NCBI GenBank assembly: GCA_903901335.1
Contig: CAIUQR010000034.1
Coordinates: 53,736-117,735 of the forward strand
DNA: 64,000 nucleotides
Reading direction: 5' to 3'
From: an uncultured delta proteobacterium
GTDB taxonomy: Bacteria > Desulfobacterota > Desulfobulbia > Desulfobulbales > Desulfocapsaceae
The notes beneath the pieces were generated by a model that worked only from the letters and a program-made list of their open reading frames with translations, ran no database searches and was not told the DNA's origin. The position numbers were made by a program, and so were the translations under genes. Below are positions 1 to 8,504 of this stretch, one piece after another. The stretch's first letter is position 1, and the number at the start of each line of letters is the position of its first letter.

Positions 1-407
1 CAGCACTGGTCGCTGTCGCTGCCACCGCAAGACGTGAAAACCCGGACAAGAAAATGACAGACCGAGAATGCTTTGAGACATTCTTGGACAAAAAGTGGCG
101 AGGCGCGCTTAAGGTTGAATTCCGCGGAGAGCTACACACGATTTTCCATATTTTTTATAAATGGTTCAGGTGCGAACTCGTACATGAGGGTGGCCTACCA
201 ATCGATATCGAGTTTATTAAAAGCGAAGAATTGACTCTTCGGGCTGGCGGAACTCCAGATTATATTTTAAAAATCTCCCATGGTTGGTTCTACTGGCTAA
301 TTGAAACAGTAGTTGAGGCATCATGCAACAAAGAAGAGTTTAAAGATATTCATAAGGAACTGCCAACACGGCGTTCAAGCCGATCGCAAACGGCCGCGCC
401 CGCTTAA
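1..407 (+). CDS. Partial HEPN-like protein, probable integron-cassette gene
   Basis: The frame is open from the window edge (first full codon at position 3), so the 5' end is missing. An internal ATG at 54 exists, but the codons before it continue the same protein. Near the middle is FRCELVHEGG, an R-x4-H arrangement like that of HEPN-type RNase or Apea-like domains; the fold assignment is an inference from this short motif. The last dozen residues (rich in Arg, Ser and Ala) are encoded by the attC-like site that overlaps the stop codon, as is common for cassette genes. The local sequence is more AT-rich than the genes further right. It could be a toxin or defence component, but nothing beyond the motif supports this. 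Confidence 0.5.
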   Translation, partial: ALVAVAATARRENPDKKMTDRECFETFLDKKWRGALKVEFRGELHTIFHIFYKWFRCELVHEGGLPIDIEFIKSEELTLRAGGTPDYILKISHGWFYWLIETVVEASCNKEEFKDIHKELPTRRSSRSQTAAPA

Positions 408-420
408 CTTTCAGTTAAAA
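361..420 (+). repeat. attC-like integron recombination site
   Basis: The 60-bp stretch has the attC architecture: an R''-like box TGCCAAC (361-367), a 6-nt spacer, an L'' box TTCAAGC (374-380), a GC-rich centre, an L' box GCTTAAC (402-408), a 6-nt spacer, and an R'-like box GTTAAAA (414-420). L'' (GTTCAAGC) and L' (GCTTAAC) pair except for one unpaired base in L'', which is the extrahelical base typical of attC. The stop codon of the upstream gene (405-407) lies in L'. Weak points are that R'' does not match RYYYAAC fully, and R' lacks the final pyrimidine and is not the complement of R''. Confidence 0.5.
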
Positions 421-582
421 CATGAGGGTCAAGCCACCGGTCGACTCATTGTAAGTGTAAAATGTTCCTGACCTTTCCCCAACGATTAATTTTCGTATCC
501 CGCCTTTGAGAGAAGTTTGGCAAAAAGCACCGGACCCACGAAATTTTCAGGGTTTGGATTTGCAGTCCCGTTATTGGCAATC

Positions 583-3069
583 TTATTTTCCGGCTTCTTT
601 CAAAGAGTCCAGATCAAGGTCGGGATAGAGTATTTTTACGCACGTCGGACAAATGCCATGGCTGAACTGGGCTTCGGTGCGGTCGCGGATATAGACCTCC
701 ACCTGGTTCCAATAGCCCTGGTCATCGCGGATCTGCTTGCAGTTCGCGCAGATAGGGATGATGCCGCGCAGGGTCCGGATGTCTTCCAGGGCACTGTGCA
801 GCGCCTCCTCCATTTGCTTCTCCTCGGTGATGTCATGGACAATGGAGTGAAGCATCTTCTTTCCCTTGACTGTGATATTACTGCTGAATACCGCCACGTC
901 CCGGATAGAGCCGTCGGATAGCCGGTGGCGGAATTCAAAAGAGACCCGCTTCAGGTCTCTTGCCTTTTTCATCTCCTGCATGACCTCGTCCGGGGAAAGC
1001 GTGTTGATGTCCTGAATTTTCATTTGCACGAGCTGTGTCTTCGACCATCCGTAGAATCGTTCAGCCGCTTGATTCGCGGCTATGATTTTCCCGGTTTTTG
1101 GATTGATGATGAGTTTAACGGCAGCATGGTGTTCAAAAAGGTTTCTGAAGAGTATTTCGCTTTTCTGCAGCGCTTCTTCGGTACGTTTGTTGTCGACGAG
1201 CTGCCAGGTGACATCGGCCAGGTAGGAGACGGTATCGATGTCCTTTGCAGTGTAGTCCGCTGGTTTGTTGCCTACCCCCAGGATGGCGACGACCTTGCCT
1301 GCCTTCATCACGGGGACCGCCAGTTCGCGGATGACCTCGGCGTGGCCATCAGGCATCCCCCGCTTATGCGGCAGCGAGGCGTAATCGTTGTGGACGACAG
1401 GTTTCCCCTCGCGTACACAATCGGCCCAGACTCCTGCCTGGTCTATTCCGTAGTGCATCCCTTTGCCTTCGGCCCGGCAGAATTCCTGCAGCGTGCGGGT
1501 GGACCATTGTTGCAGGGAAAGGGTCTTCTGGTCGAAACTGACAAAGTGGTAAAACCCGACAGGGCTCTCAACGAGTGTACCGATTTCATCCAGGGCTTTG
1601 CGTAGAAGTTCGTCCAGGGTGTGGGTGGAGGCGTATTCGAGCAGGGCGAATCGTATCTGAATCAACCGCTGCGCTCGGCGTTCATCGGTCTGGTCGCGGA
1701 AGACCAGCACCACACCGGTGATCTCTCCTTGAGGGTCATGGATAGGGGCTGCCGAGTCGGCAATGGGCCTCTCGGTTCCGTTCCTGGCTATAAGCAGGGT
1801 GTGGTTGGCCAGGCTCACAACAACCCCCTCCTGCAGAACCTTGACCGCAGGGTTTTCCACCTTTTCCCGCGTCTCTTCGTTGACGATGCGAAAAACATCT
1901 TCCAGCGGCCTGCCGCAGGCCTCCTCCCGGCTCCAGCCGGTAAGCGCCTCGGCTACGGGGTTCAAGAGTTCCACTCGGCCCTGGGCGTCGATGGCAATAA
2001 CTCCGTCGCCGACGGACTTCAAAATGATGCCACTGCGTTCCAGGCTGGTACGCAGTCTGGCCTCGGTGTCATATAATATCCTGTAATAGGTTTTCCGTCT
2101 GCTGTGCCAAGCGACCAGTCCGATTGCCCCCAGCCCGACCAGGAGTGCCGCAAATAACGCCAGGATCAAGGCCGCGCGGAAATGCCACTCGGCAAAAACT
2201 TCCGCCGTGTCCTCCTTGGCAACCATGAACCAGGGCGAATCCGGGATGGGCAGGACGACGGCCACCGATGGGACCCCGCGATAATCCCGGCCTTCGACAA
2301 AGCCTTGCCGGCCCAGCACAGCCATGACCGCGGGTACATCGATCTGACTTAAGGGGATTCGCAGCTTCAAGGCCGCATTGGGTTGATGCCGCAGATCGTT
2401 AAGGAAGAGGGCCGTATCTCCATCGCGCCGGATCAGCAAGGTCTCGGCGGTCTTACTCGGCGTGGGCCAGGACTGGATCAAGGGATAGAGAAACTGCTTG
2501 GCATCGTTGACCAGAATGATAGCGCCGAGCGGCCTTGCGGCCTGCCCATCGCCTGCAAAAATCGGGGCGACCACGCTGATATGAGGTGCCGGGTGTTGCG
2601 CTTCGGTGTGCAGGTCGGCGAATACGGGTTTGTGCTCGCGCAGGGCCTCAGCCAGGGCCGCCGCATAACCCGTAGGGGTCGTTGAGTTTTCGGTCAGGGT
2701 CAGGAGAACTCTCCCTTCCGGGTCAACCATTAAAACATCTGCGTATCGGTAATGCACCTGAAGACTCAGGAAGTGGCTGCGGAGTTCTTGAGCGCTTACG
2801 CTATCCTGAGCGGCCAGGTAGCGGCCCATGGCCGCAGTCAGAAAGGGGCTCTCCGTGAGGACGGCTGCATCGCCCAGACGCTCGCTGCGCCAAGCGGCGA
2901 TCTGACCCACCTTAAGGCGGGCAATGGCGGCAAATTGATATTCGGCCCGTTGCAGCGTCACGGACTTTTCGACGCGGTAGAACCATGCGCCGCCGGCAAA
3001 CAGGGCCAGGAGGGCCGTCGTCAGTACGGCCGTCATCAAGGGGGAAAACGTTTTCGAATCTGTCTTCAT
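583..3069 (-). CDS. Cache/PAS/GAF/PAS membrane sensor without kinase domain
   Basis: 828-residue sensor. A membrane segment near residues 10-32 is followed by a periplasmic Cache-like region (about 40-290), a second membrane segment (about 295-320), a PAS domain (about 345-460), a GAF-like domain (about 480-625) and a second PAS domain (about 640-755). Instead of a HisKA/HATPase pair, the protein ends in a short Cys module (ICANCKQI ... GICPTC), a tail often seen after PAS domains in deltaproteobacterial sensors. It therefore has no visible output enzyme and may be a truncated kinase or an adaptor. Its upstream region faces a divergent small secreted-protein gene. Confidence 0.8.
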   Translation of the reverse strand: MKTDSKTFSPLMTAVLTTALLALFAGGAWFYRVEKSVTLQRAEYQFAAIARLKVGQIAAWRSERLGDAAVLTESPFLTAAMGRYLAAQDSVSAQELRSHFLSLQVHYRYADVLMVDPEGRVLLTLTENSTTPTGYAAALAEALREHKPVFADLHTEAQHPAPHISVVAPIFAGDGQAARPLGAIILVNDAKQFLYPLIQSWPTPSKTAETLLIRRDGDTALFLNDLRHQPNAALKLRIPLSQIDVPAVMAVLGRQGFVEGRDYRGVPSVAVVLPIPDSPWFMVAKEDTAEVFAEWHFRAALILALFAALLVGLGAIGLVAWHSRRKTYYRILYDTEARLRTSLERSGIILKSVGDGVIAIDAQGRVELLNPVAEALTGWSREEACGRPLEDVFRIVNEETREKVENPAVKVLQEGVVVSLANHTLLIARNGTERPIADSAAPIHDPQGEITGVVLVFRDQTDERRAQRLIQIRFALLEYASTHTLDELLRKALDEIGTLVESPVGFYHFVSFDQKTLSLQQWSTRTLQEFCRAEGKGMHYGIDQAGVWADCVREGKPVVHNDYASLPHKRGMPDGHAEVIRELAVPVMKAGKVVAILGVGNKPADYTAKDIDTVSYLADVTWQLVDNKRTEEALQKSEILFRNLFEHHAAVKLIINPKTGKIIAANQAAERFYGWSKTQLVQMKIQDINTLSPDEVMQEMKKARDLKRVSFEFRHRLSDGSIRDVAVFSSNITVKGKKMLHSIVHDITEEKQMEEALHSALEDIRTLRGIIPICANCKQIRDDQGYWNQVEVYIRDRTEAQFSHGICPTCVKILYPDLDLDSLKEAGK

Positions 3070-3395
3070 CGGTCGATCTCGCTTTAGCCTTCCGATGATG
3101 GAGAGAACCGGAAGTTTCAGGGTGTAGATCTCCAGGAAAAGGATTATGCTGGGGGGTATTCTAACGAGGAATGAAATAATATTCCAGTTTCATTCAAGGG
3201 TCCTGTGTGGAAATTCCCGAAAAGTTCCAAAGCGTGCTGAAAGCATTAAAAGTTGCAATAGCTCCTATTTACCGGTCCAGAACTTTTCTATCAAGTACGT
3301 TGGTGTTTGCTGCAGCCATGCTGTATAATTATAAGAGAAGGCCGAAAGTTAAAGTTTTTACGGATGGCCTGCAAAATATAAAAGAGGGTAGATAT
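3070..3395. other. Intergenic region between divergent genes
   Basis: 326 bp between the sensor gene (minus) and the small secreted-protein gene (plus). It must hold the promoters of both. I see no hairpin terminator, repeat or convincing extra gene; an in-frame extension of the downstream ORF to 3207 exists but has no signal peptide at its start. Confidence 0.5.
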
Positions 3396-3719
3396 ATGAA
3401 GTTTAAACGTATTTTCGTAATTGCGGCAATGTTGTTGGTAGGGATGGCGAGTGAGAGTTTTGCTTTTCGCGGCGGTCCGCCGATATTGGTGCCGGTACCG
3501 GTACCGATGGTACCAGCACCGATGGTATACGGACCACCCGAAGTTGTTCCTGTGCCAGTCTTCTATGGAGGCTTCTGGTGGTTTAACGATGGAGGGTATT
3601 GGCATAGATCCCGACATCGGAATGGTCCCTGGGGACATCCATATCGCGGCAGGGTTCCCCATGGTGTTCGAAATTATTCGCATGGTGGGCATGGTGGACA
3701 TGGCGGGCACCATCGGTAA
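3396..3719 (+). CDS. Small secreted Pro/His/Gly-rich protein
   Basis: 107 residues. The start at 3396 is preferred over an earlier in-frame codon because it is preceded by AGAGGG and begins a clear signal peptide (MKFKRIF, a hydrophobic core, then SFAF). The mature part has a Pro-Val-rich segment with aromatic residues (VPVPVPMVPAP, YGGFWWF) and a His/Gly-rich tail (HGGHGGHGGHHR) that could bind metal. Low-complexity envelope proteins of this type are common and mostly uncharacterised. No function is assigned. Confidence 0.65.
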   Translation: MKFKRIFVIAAMLLVGMASESFAFRGGPPILVPVPVPMVPAPMVYGPPEVVPVPVFYGGFWWFNDGGYWHRSRHRNGPWGHPYRGRVPHGVRNYSHGGHGGHGGHHR

Positions 3720-4164
3720 TAGAGCTTTTTAAGAGAACACCAACACGCCCATCGTCGGCTATTCCAACTGAGATTGAGTTTTTGTGGACATTTTGTGGAC
3801 ATCTAAGCCGATATTCTTTATCCTTTTCTTCATGGCCTGCTTCCTTGGTGGCTCTGGGTTGATTGATGATTCTTTCAACCTAACCCACGCTGACAAGGTA
3901 GGCAGGCTTTTTTTGTCGCATGCTTCGGCAGGTGAGCTACCATCATGCGGTTGATACCTTCGATGCGGTGGTTGTTTGTGCTGTCTTTACATGGCTTTCC
4001 CGTGATTCAACAGACCGACTATGAAGAGCTTCGACACAATGTACGCCCGTGTCGAACACGTCCATACCCTGCAGAGGGTAATGCTCGAGCTGTTAGCCGA
4101 CCAGATATCCTTGTGTATGTCCGGAAGATGAAACATAACCTTAGCGCGGCGGTGATGTGACAGC
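3720..4164. other. Intergenic region with a tandem 11-bp repeat
   Basis: 445 bp without a confident gene. Positions 3780-3801 hold two head-to-tail copies of TTTTGTGGACA. A T-run at about 3909-3915 follows a weak, imperfect stem and could be a poor terminator. A 36-codon ORF (4021-4131) is described separately. Confidence 0.5.
4021..4131 (+). CDS. Possible 36-residue ORF, unrecognised
   Basis: An ATG at 4021 opens 36 codons with a protein-like composition (MKSFDTMYARVEHVHTLQRV, then a Leu-rich stretch) ending at TGA 4129-4131. There is no good ribosome-binding site. It could be a leader peptide or the remnant of a larger gene. I cannot assign a family. Confidence 0.2.
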   Translation: MKSFDTMYARVEHVHTLQRVMLELLADQISLCMSGR

Positions 4165-5034
4165 ATGTCAATTGATCTCCATATTCATTCCGTCTATTCA
4201 GACGGGTCACAGACACCGGCCGAAATCGTCGCTCTTGCTGTCAGGAGAAGGCTTACGGCGATTTCGCTTACGGATCACGACACTATGGCCGGGACGCCCG
4301 GGGCTCTGCATGCAGGAGTTGAGCAGGGCATCGAGGTTCTGCCGGGGCTTGAAATCAGTGCAGTCCACGGCGAGACGTATCTGCATATCCTGGGGTATGG
4401 CATGGAGAGGGATGACCCCGGTCTTGTTGCCGGCCTTTCTCGATTGCAGCAGGCCCGTGATGAGCGCAACGTGAAGATCGTGCAGAAGATCGTGGATCTC
4501 GGTTTCCCGATCACACTTACAGAAGTACAGACCGTGTCCAGGCTCGGCCAGACAGGCCGGCCGCATATAGCGAAGGTCCTGAAGGCCCATGGCATAGTGA
4601 AAAACATACCCGCAGCCTTTGAAAGATTCCTGAAAAAAGGGGCACCCGCCTATGTCTCCAGATTTGTCTATAATGCGGAGGAGGCCATCGGCATGATCAA
4701 GCGGGCAGGAGGGGTCGCTGTCCTTGCTCATCCCATCCAGATTGATCCGACCCTTGAACGTCTGCCCGGCCTGCTGGCCGAGCTTGCCGTTTTCGGACTT
4801 GATGGAATAGAATTGTATTATCCGACCCAATCTTCCAGGGTCCGGAAAAAAATCAAGATGCTGGCTGAAAGATATCACCTTCTCTCTACCGGCGGAAGTG
4901 ATTATCATGGAGATGTCCGGCCCGGATCACATCTTGCCGGCGGAAAGAACGTTCATGTCCCGTCAGACGTGTTGGAGACGATACGGCAACGACTGGCCAA
5001 ACTAAAAACCACTGCTGAAGAAGACTCCCTATGA
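4165..5034 (+). CDS. PHP-domain phosphoesterase (YciV/TrpH family)
   Basis: 289 residues. The N-terminal motif DLHIHSVYSDG (His6, His8), the DHD triad near residues 38-40 and the later HP and GGSDYHG motifs are the metal ligands of the PHP phosphoesterase fold. Members of this subfamily hydrolyse 3',5'-nucleoside bisphosphates or act as 5'-3' exoribonucleases on short RNAs; which applies here cannot be told from sequence. Length is normal for the family. The 3' end overlaps the NtrC-type regulator gene by 4 bp (ATGA), indicating translational coupling. Confidence 0.85.
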   Translation: MSIDLHIHSVYSDGSQTPAEIVALAVRRRLTAISLTDHDTMAGTPGALHAGVEQGIEVLPGLEISAVHGETYLHILGYGMERDDPGLVAGLSRLQQARDERNVKIVQKIVDLGFPITLTEVQTVSRLGQTGRPHIAKVLKAHGIVKNIPAAFERFLKKGAPAYVSRFVYNAEEAIGMIKRAGGVAVLAHPIQIDPTLERLPGLLAELAVFGLDGIELYYPTQSSRVRKKIKMLAERYHLLSTGGSDYHGDVRPGSHLAGGKNVHVPSDVLETIRQRLAKLKTTAEEDSL

Positions 5035-6425
5035 CGCTACATTCAATCCTTGTTGTTGATGACGAACCGAACTATCTGATCGTTCTTTCGGAACTCCTTC
5101 GCGATGAAGGGTTTGAGGTCTTTACCGCACCGTCGGGACAGGACGGACTCGGGGTAGTCAAGGAGGTTGATCTCGATCTGATCATAACCGATATGCAGAT
5201 GCCGGGCCTTGATGGCCTGCAATTCCTCCAGGAGATCAAAAAGAAGAATGCGGATATCCCGGTAATCATCATTACCGCCTTCGCCGAAGTGGAAAAGGCT
5301 GTTGTCGCCATGCAGGCCGGGGCCTTCAGTTATCTGGCGAAACCGTTTTCCAATGATGAACTCATTGTTAACGTCAATAAGGCCGTCCAGCATTATGCCT
5401 TGATCAAGGAAAACACCAGGCTGAGAAAAGAAATTCATACCCGGACGAATTTCAGCGGCATGATCGGAAAAAATACGCGTATGTTGCAGGTATATGAAAT
5501 GATCGAAAAAGTGGCGCCGACGCCGGCGTCCGTGTTGATCTCAGGCGAGAGCGGTACCGGTAAGGAACTGGTGGCCAAGGCCATCCATCTCAACAGCCCG
5601 CGAGAGGCGCATCCTTTCATTGCGGTGAATTGTGCGGCTCTGGCCGAAAACCTGTTGGAGAGCGAGCTGTTCGGACACGAAAAAGGCGCGTTCACCGGGG
5701 CGGTCGGGATGCGGAAGGGCAGGTTTGAACTGGCGGACCAGGGGACGATTTTCCTGGATGAGGTCGGTGAAATTCCTCTTTCGCTCCAATCCAAGTTGTT
5801 GAGAGTCTTGCAGGAAAAGAGTTTTGAACGGGTCGGGGGCACCAAGACGCTTGATGTCGATGTCCGGATTATCAGCGCTTCCAACAAGGATCTGAAGGAA
5901 GAGGTCTCCATGGGCCGGTTTCGTGAGGATCTCTTCTATCGCCTGAATGTCATTCATGTCTCCCTTCCGGCCTTGCGTGAACGGATGGATGACATGCCGC
6001 TCTTGGTGAACTTTTTCATCCAGAAATTTTCGGAACGTCTGAATAAGATTAATCTGAGGATCTCTCAGGATGCGATCCGGCTGTTGATGACCCTGCCGTG
6101 GGAGGGAAATATCCGCGAACTGGAAAACACTATCGAGCGGGCCGCGATCCTCTGCGACGATAATTGTATTCAGCCCACTGATGTTCAGCCCGAATCGATG
6201 GATATGGAAAGTCAGGCCTCCTGGAGCCAGGAGATGGATCTGAGTCAACTTATTCCCGATTCGGCCGGACTGAACGATGTCCTCTATGCAATAGAGGAGA
6301 AGATGTTGAAGCGGGCACTGGACGAAACCGGGCATGTGCAATCCAGGGCAGCGGAAAGATTGGGTATTACCAAAAGTCTCCTCCAATATAAAATGAAGAA
6401 GTACCGGATCAGGAAGAAAAAATAG
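5031..6425 (+). CDS. NtrC-family sigma-54-dependent response regulator
   Basis: 464 residues with the full three-domain layout. The receiver domain (1-120) has phospho-acceptor Asp54 in IITDMQMPG. The AAA+ sigma-54 activation domain (about 140-380) has Walker A GESGTGKE and the GAFTGA loop that contacts sigma-54. The C-terminal Fis-type helix-turn-helix has RAAERLGITKSLLQYKM. It should activate sigma-54 promoters when phosphorylated. No cognate kinase is adjacent; the only partner is the overlapping PHP gene upstream. The target genes are unknown. Confidence 0.92.
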   Translation: MTLHSILVVDDEPNYLIVLSELLRDEGFEVFTAPSGQDGLGVVKEVDLDLIITDMQMPGLDGLQFLQEIKKKNADIPVIIITAFAEVEKAVVAMQAGAFSYLAKPFSNDELIVNVNKAVQHYALIKENTRLRKEIHTRTNFSGMIGKNTRMLQVYEMIEKVAPTPASVLISGESGTGKELVAKAIHLNSPREAHPFIAVNCAALAENLLESELFGHEKGAFTGAVGMRKGRFELADQGTIFLDEVGEIPLSLQSKLLRVLQEKSFERVGGTKTLDVDVRIISASNKDLKEEVSMGRFREDLFYRLNVIHVSLPALRERMDDMPLLVNFFIQKFSERLNKINLRISQDAIRLLMTLPWEGNIRELENTIERAAILCDDNCIQPTDVQPESMDMESQASWSQEMDLSQLIPDSAGLNDVLYAIEEKMLKRALDETGHVQSRAAERLGITKSLLQYKMKKYRIRKKK

Positions 6426-6436
6426 CAGGACCGTCC

Positions 6437-7303
6437 CTAGCCGATCTCCTGGATACCCCAACGAAGCTTATTCCTGAGGATGGCAAAATAATCTTTGTGC
6501 GGGGAGACGATCAGCTGGAGCGGATGTTCCGCGGCTTTAACTTCGAGGATATCATCCTTATCCATACTCCAGCTGGCTTGGCCGTCGATGATAATATTGG
6601 CCTTATCCGTAGAGTCCTGAGCGTCGAATCTGGTGGTGATTGTTTTGTTCGACGGCAGAAGGACGGGCCTTGAGCTGAGCATGAAGGGACAGATCGGTGT
6701 AACTAAGATGGAGGGAAGACCGGGATATACCAGTGGCCCTCCAGCAGACAGGTTGTAGGCCGTAGAGCCGGTCGGTGTGGAAATGATCAGTCCATCGGCC
6801 TTATAGGTAGTGATAAACTCTTCATCTGCCTGTGCCGACAGATGAAGAACCCTGTCGAGAGAATTTTTATTGATCACAACATCATTAAGGGCATAGCGAT
6901 AGCCCTGATGCACTCCCTTTTTTATAAGGCAAGCCTTCAGCATCAGACGGTTTTCAACAATGATCGAGCCTAAGATGATCTTCTCCAGCGCCTCTTCCGC
7001 CTCGTTTTCGGTCAGCTCGGTCAGGAAGCCGAGATGTCCTAAATTGATGCCGATGACCGGAATTGAATAGCGTGCAGCCTCTGCGGCGATATGCAGGAGC
7101 GTTCCGTCTCCTCCCAGAATGATCAGGATGTCGATATCCGGCGCGATCCGGTTCAGGCTGACGGAAATTCCCTGCTGTTCCAGCCATCGTCCCAGCTTAT
7201 CACCAAAAAAGGAGGCTGGCGGGTCTCCTTTTTTGGTGATGATTCCGGCAATACGGACCGAAAAATCAGAGATGGTGCGGAATTGAAGTGAGCTGGCGTC
7301 CAT
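6437..7303 (-). CDS. nadK: NAD kinase
   Basis: 288 residues. It carries the NAD kinase signature ILGGDGTLLH near residue 65 and the downstream TPTGSTAYNLSAGGP motif of the nucleotide-binding site. It phosphorylates NAD+ to NADP+. The ATG at 7303 directly abuts the proC stop codon (7304-7306), so the two genes form a minus-strand operon. It converges on the NtrC-type gene with an 11-bp gap. Confidence 0.95.
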   Translation of the reverse strand: MDASSLQFRTISDFSVRIAGIITKKGDPPASFFGDKLGRWLEQQGISVSLNRIAPDIDILIILGGDGTLLHIAAEAARYSIPVIGINLGHLGFLTELTENEAEEALEKIILGSIIVENRLMLKACLIKKGVHQGYRYALNDVVINKNSLDRVLHLSAQADEEFITTYKADGLIISTPTGSTAYNLSAGGPLVYPGLPSILVTPICPFMLSSRPVLLPSNKTITTRFDAQDSTDKANIIIDGQASWSMDKDDILEVKAAEHPLQLIVSPHKDYFAILRNKLRWGIQEIG

Positions 7304-8122
7304 CTACTGTCTGCCCAGTTCGGTCGCACGGTTGGCTGCTGCCTCGACGGCGTCCATGATAATTCCGCGGAAGCCGTTTTTTTCAAGGACATGGAGGCCG
7401 GCAATGGTGGTGCCGCCCGGAGATGTTACTTTTGCCCGCAGAACGGCGGGGTGTTCTTTGTTCTCGAGCAGCAGTTTCACTGAGCCAAGCACCGTCTGCA
7501 CGGCCAGGGTTTCGGCCACGTCCCTGGCAAGGCCGGTCTTCAGTCCGGCGTCGATCAGGGCCTCGATGAAGGTGAAAACATAGGCCGGACCGGAGCCGCT
7601 GAGTCCCGTTACCGCATCGAGATACCGTTCATCCAGAACAACCGATTTCCCGACCGCATTGAAGATGGCTGTTGCCTTTTGCAATTCATCGTCGGTCACT
7701 TGAGCGTTGCAGCAGAGTGCCGATGCCCCTTCCAGAACCAGGGCGGGGGTGTTCGGCATGACCCTGATAATTTTGGCCATTTTGTTGTCCAATAACCGTT
7801 CGTAGAAGGCAATTGGCAGACCGGCCGCAATCGTTATGATCAGATGGGTATTTTGAATGTATGGTTTTGCTGATGTCAGAACATCGGCCATCACCTGGGG
7901 TTTAACCGCGAGGAGTACCGTGCTGCAGGTCTGCCAGACAGGGATGGTGGCAGTGCAGGTCTCTATGCCATAGGTCGTTTCGAGATAGCTTCTTCTCAGG
8001 GCACTCGGCTCAGCCAGGATAAGAGAATGTGCCTGATACAGTCCAGCTTTGAGCAGACCTTTGACAAGCGCCTCGCCCATCTGGCCACCGCCGATAAAAC
8101 CAATTTCTTTTGTCATTGCCAA
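7304..8122 (-). CDS. proC: Pyrroline-5-carboxylate reductase
   Basis: 272 residues, normal length. The N-terminal Rossmann motif IGFIGGGQMGEAL and the conserved block SGSGPAYVF followed by the ALIDAG helix and SPGGTT are typical of ProC. It performs the last step of proline biosynthesis, NAD(P)H-dependent reduction of 1-pyrroline-5-carboxylate. It is first in an operon with nadK, which makes the NADP pool it can use. Confidence 0.95.
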   Translation of the reverse strand: MAMTKEIGFIGGGQMGEALVKGLLKAGLYQAHSLILAEPSALRRSYLETTYGIETCTATIPVWQTCSTVLLAVKPQVMADVLTSAKPYIQNTHLIITIAAGLPIAFYERLLDNKMAKIIRVMPNTPALVLEGASALCCNAQVTDDELQKATAIFNAVGKSVVLDERYLDAVTGLSGSGPAYVFTFIEALIDAGLKTGLARDVAETLAVQTVLGSVKLLLENKEHPAVLRAKVTSPGGTTIAGLHVLEKNGFRGIIMDAVEAAANRATELGRQ

Positions 8123-8504
8123 ACCTGATGCGTAGTGGATGGAGGTTGTATCTTTTACAGGGAAGAAAAAATACCGTCCTGCCGGTAAGCCAAACGGATA
8201 ATTGTCTTTACAGTATCAGTAATGTACCATGAATCCATCCGGCAGTCCATATTACAGATTGTTGAAATATGATGATAGGGATAGATGTAAAAATGGTTCA
8301 TCCTTGCGAAAGAGACATTGCCCTGGAAAGGTTCGGATCGGGACAGGCCTTTTACCAAGGATACGGGATTGTATTTTCACCTCATGGTCTTATTGACATG
8401 GAGTGGATAAAAATGCTATAGCTTCTGTCCTGTACGATTTCAGACGTTGAGCGAAGTTTTATCAGCGGGGTATTAATCAGTATTTCAGCCTACGAATTTC
8501 CTTT
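8123..8504. other. Intergenic region between divergent proC and glycosyltransferase
   Basis: 382 bp. A minus-strand ORF at 8155-8358 has no recognisable protein features and is not called. The only clear signal is the promoter-like pair at 8393-8422 facing the glycosyltransferase gene. Confidence 0.5.
8393..8422 (+). promoter_or_regulatory. Sigma-70-type promoter
   Basis: A perfect -35 TTGACA (8393-8398), an 18-nt spacer and a -10-like TATAGC (8417-8422) with an upstream TG (extended -10 style). It lies about 80 bp upstream of the glycosyltransferase start at 8505 and points towards it. Confidence 0.5.

Noticed and set aside
925..1605. Plus-strand 226-codon ORF inside the PAS/GAF sensor gene
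   Set aside because: It is antisense to a protein with clear domains and has no recognisable features.
3945..4160. Plus-strand 71-codon ORF before the PHP gene
   Set aside because: It has an odd composition rich in Arg and Pro with no support; a different frame there gives a more plausible short ORF.
8155..8358. Minus-strand 67-codon ORF upstream of proC
   Set aside because: There is no ribosome-binding site or motif, and the composition is not protein-like.
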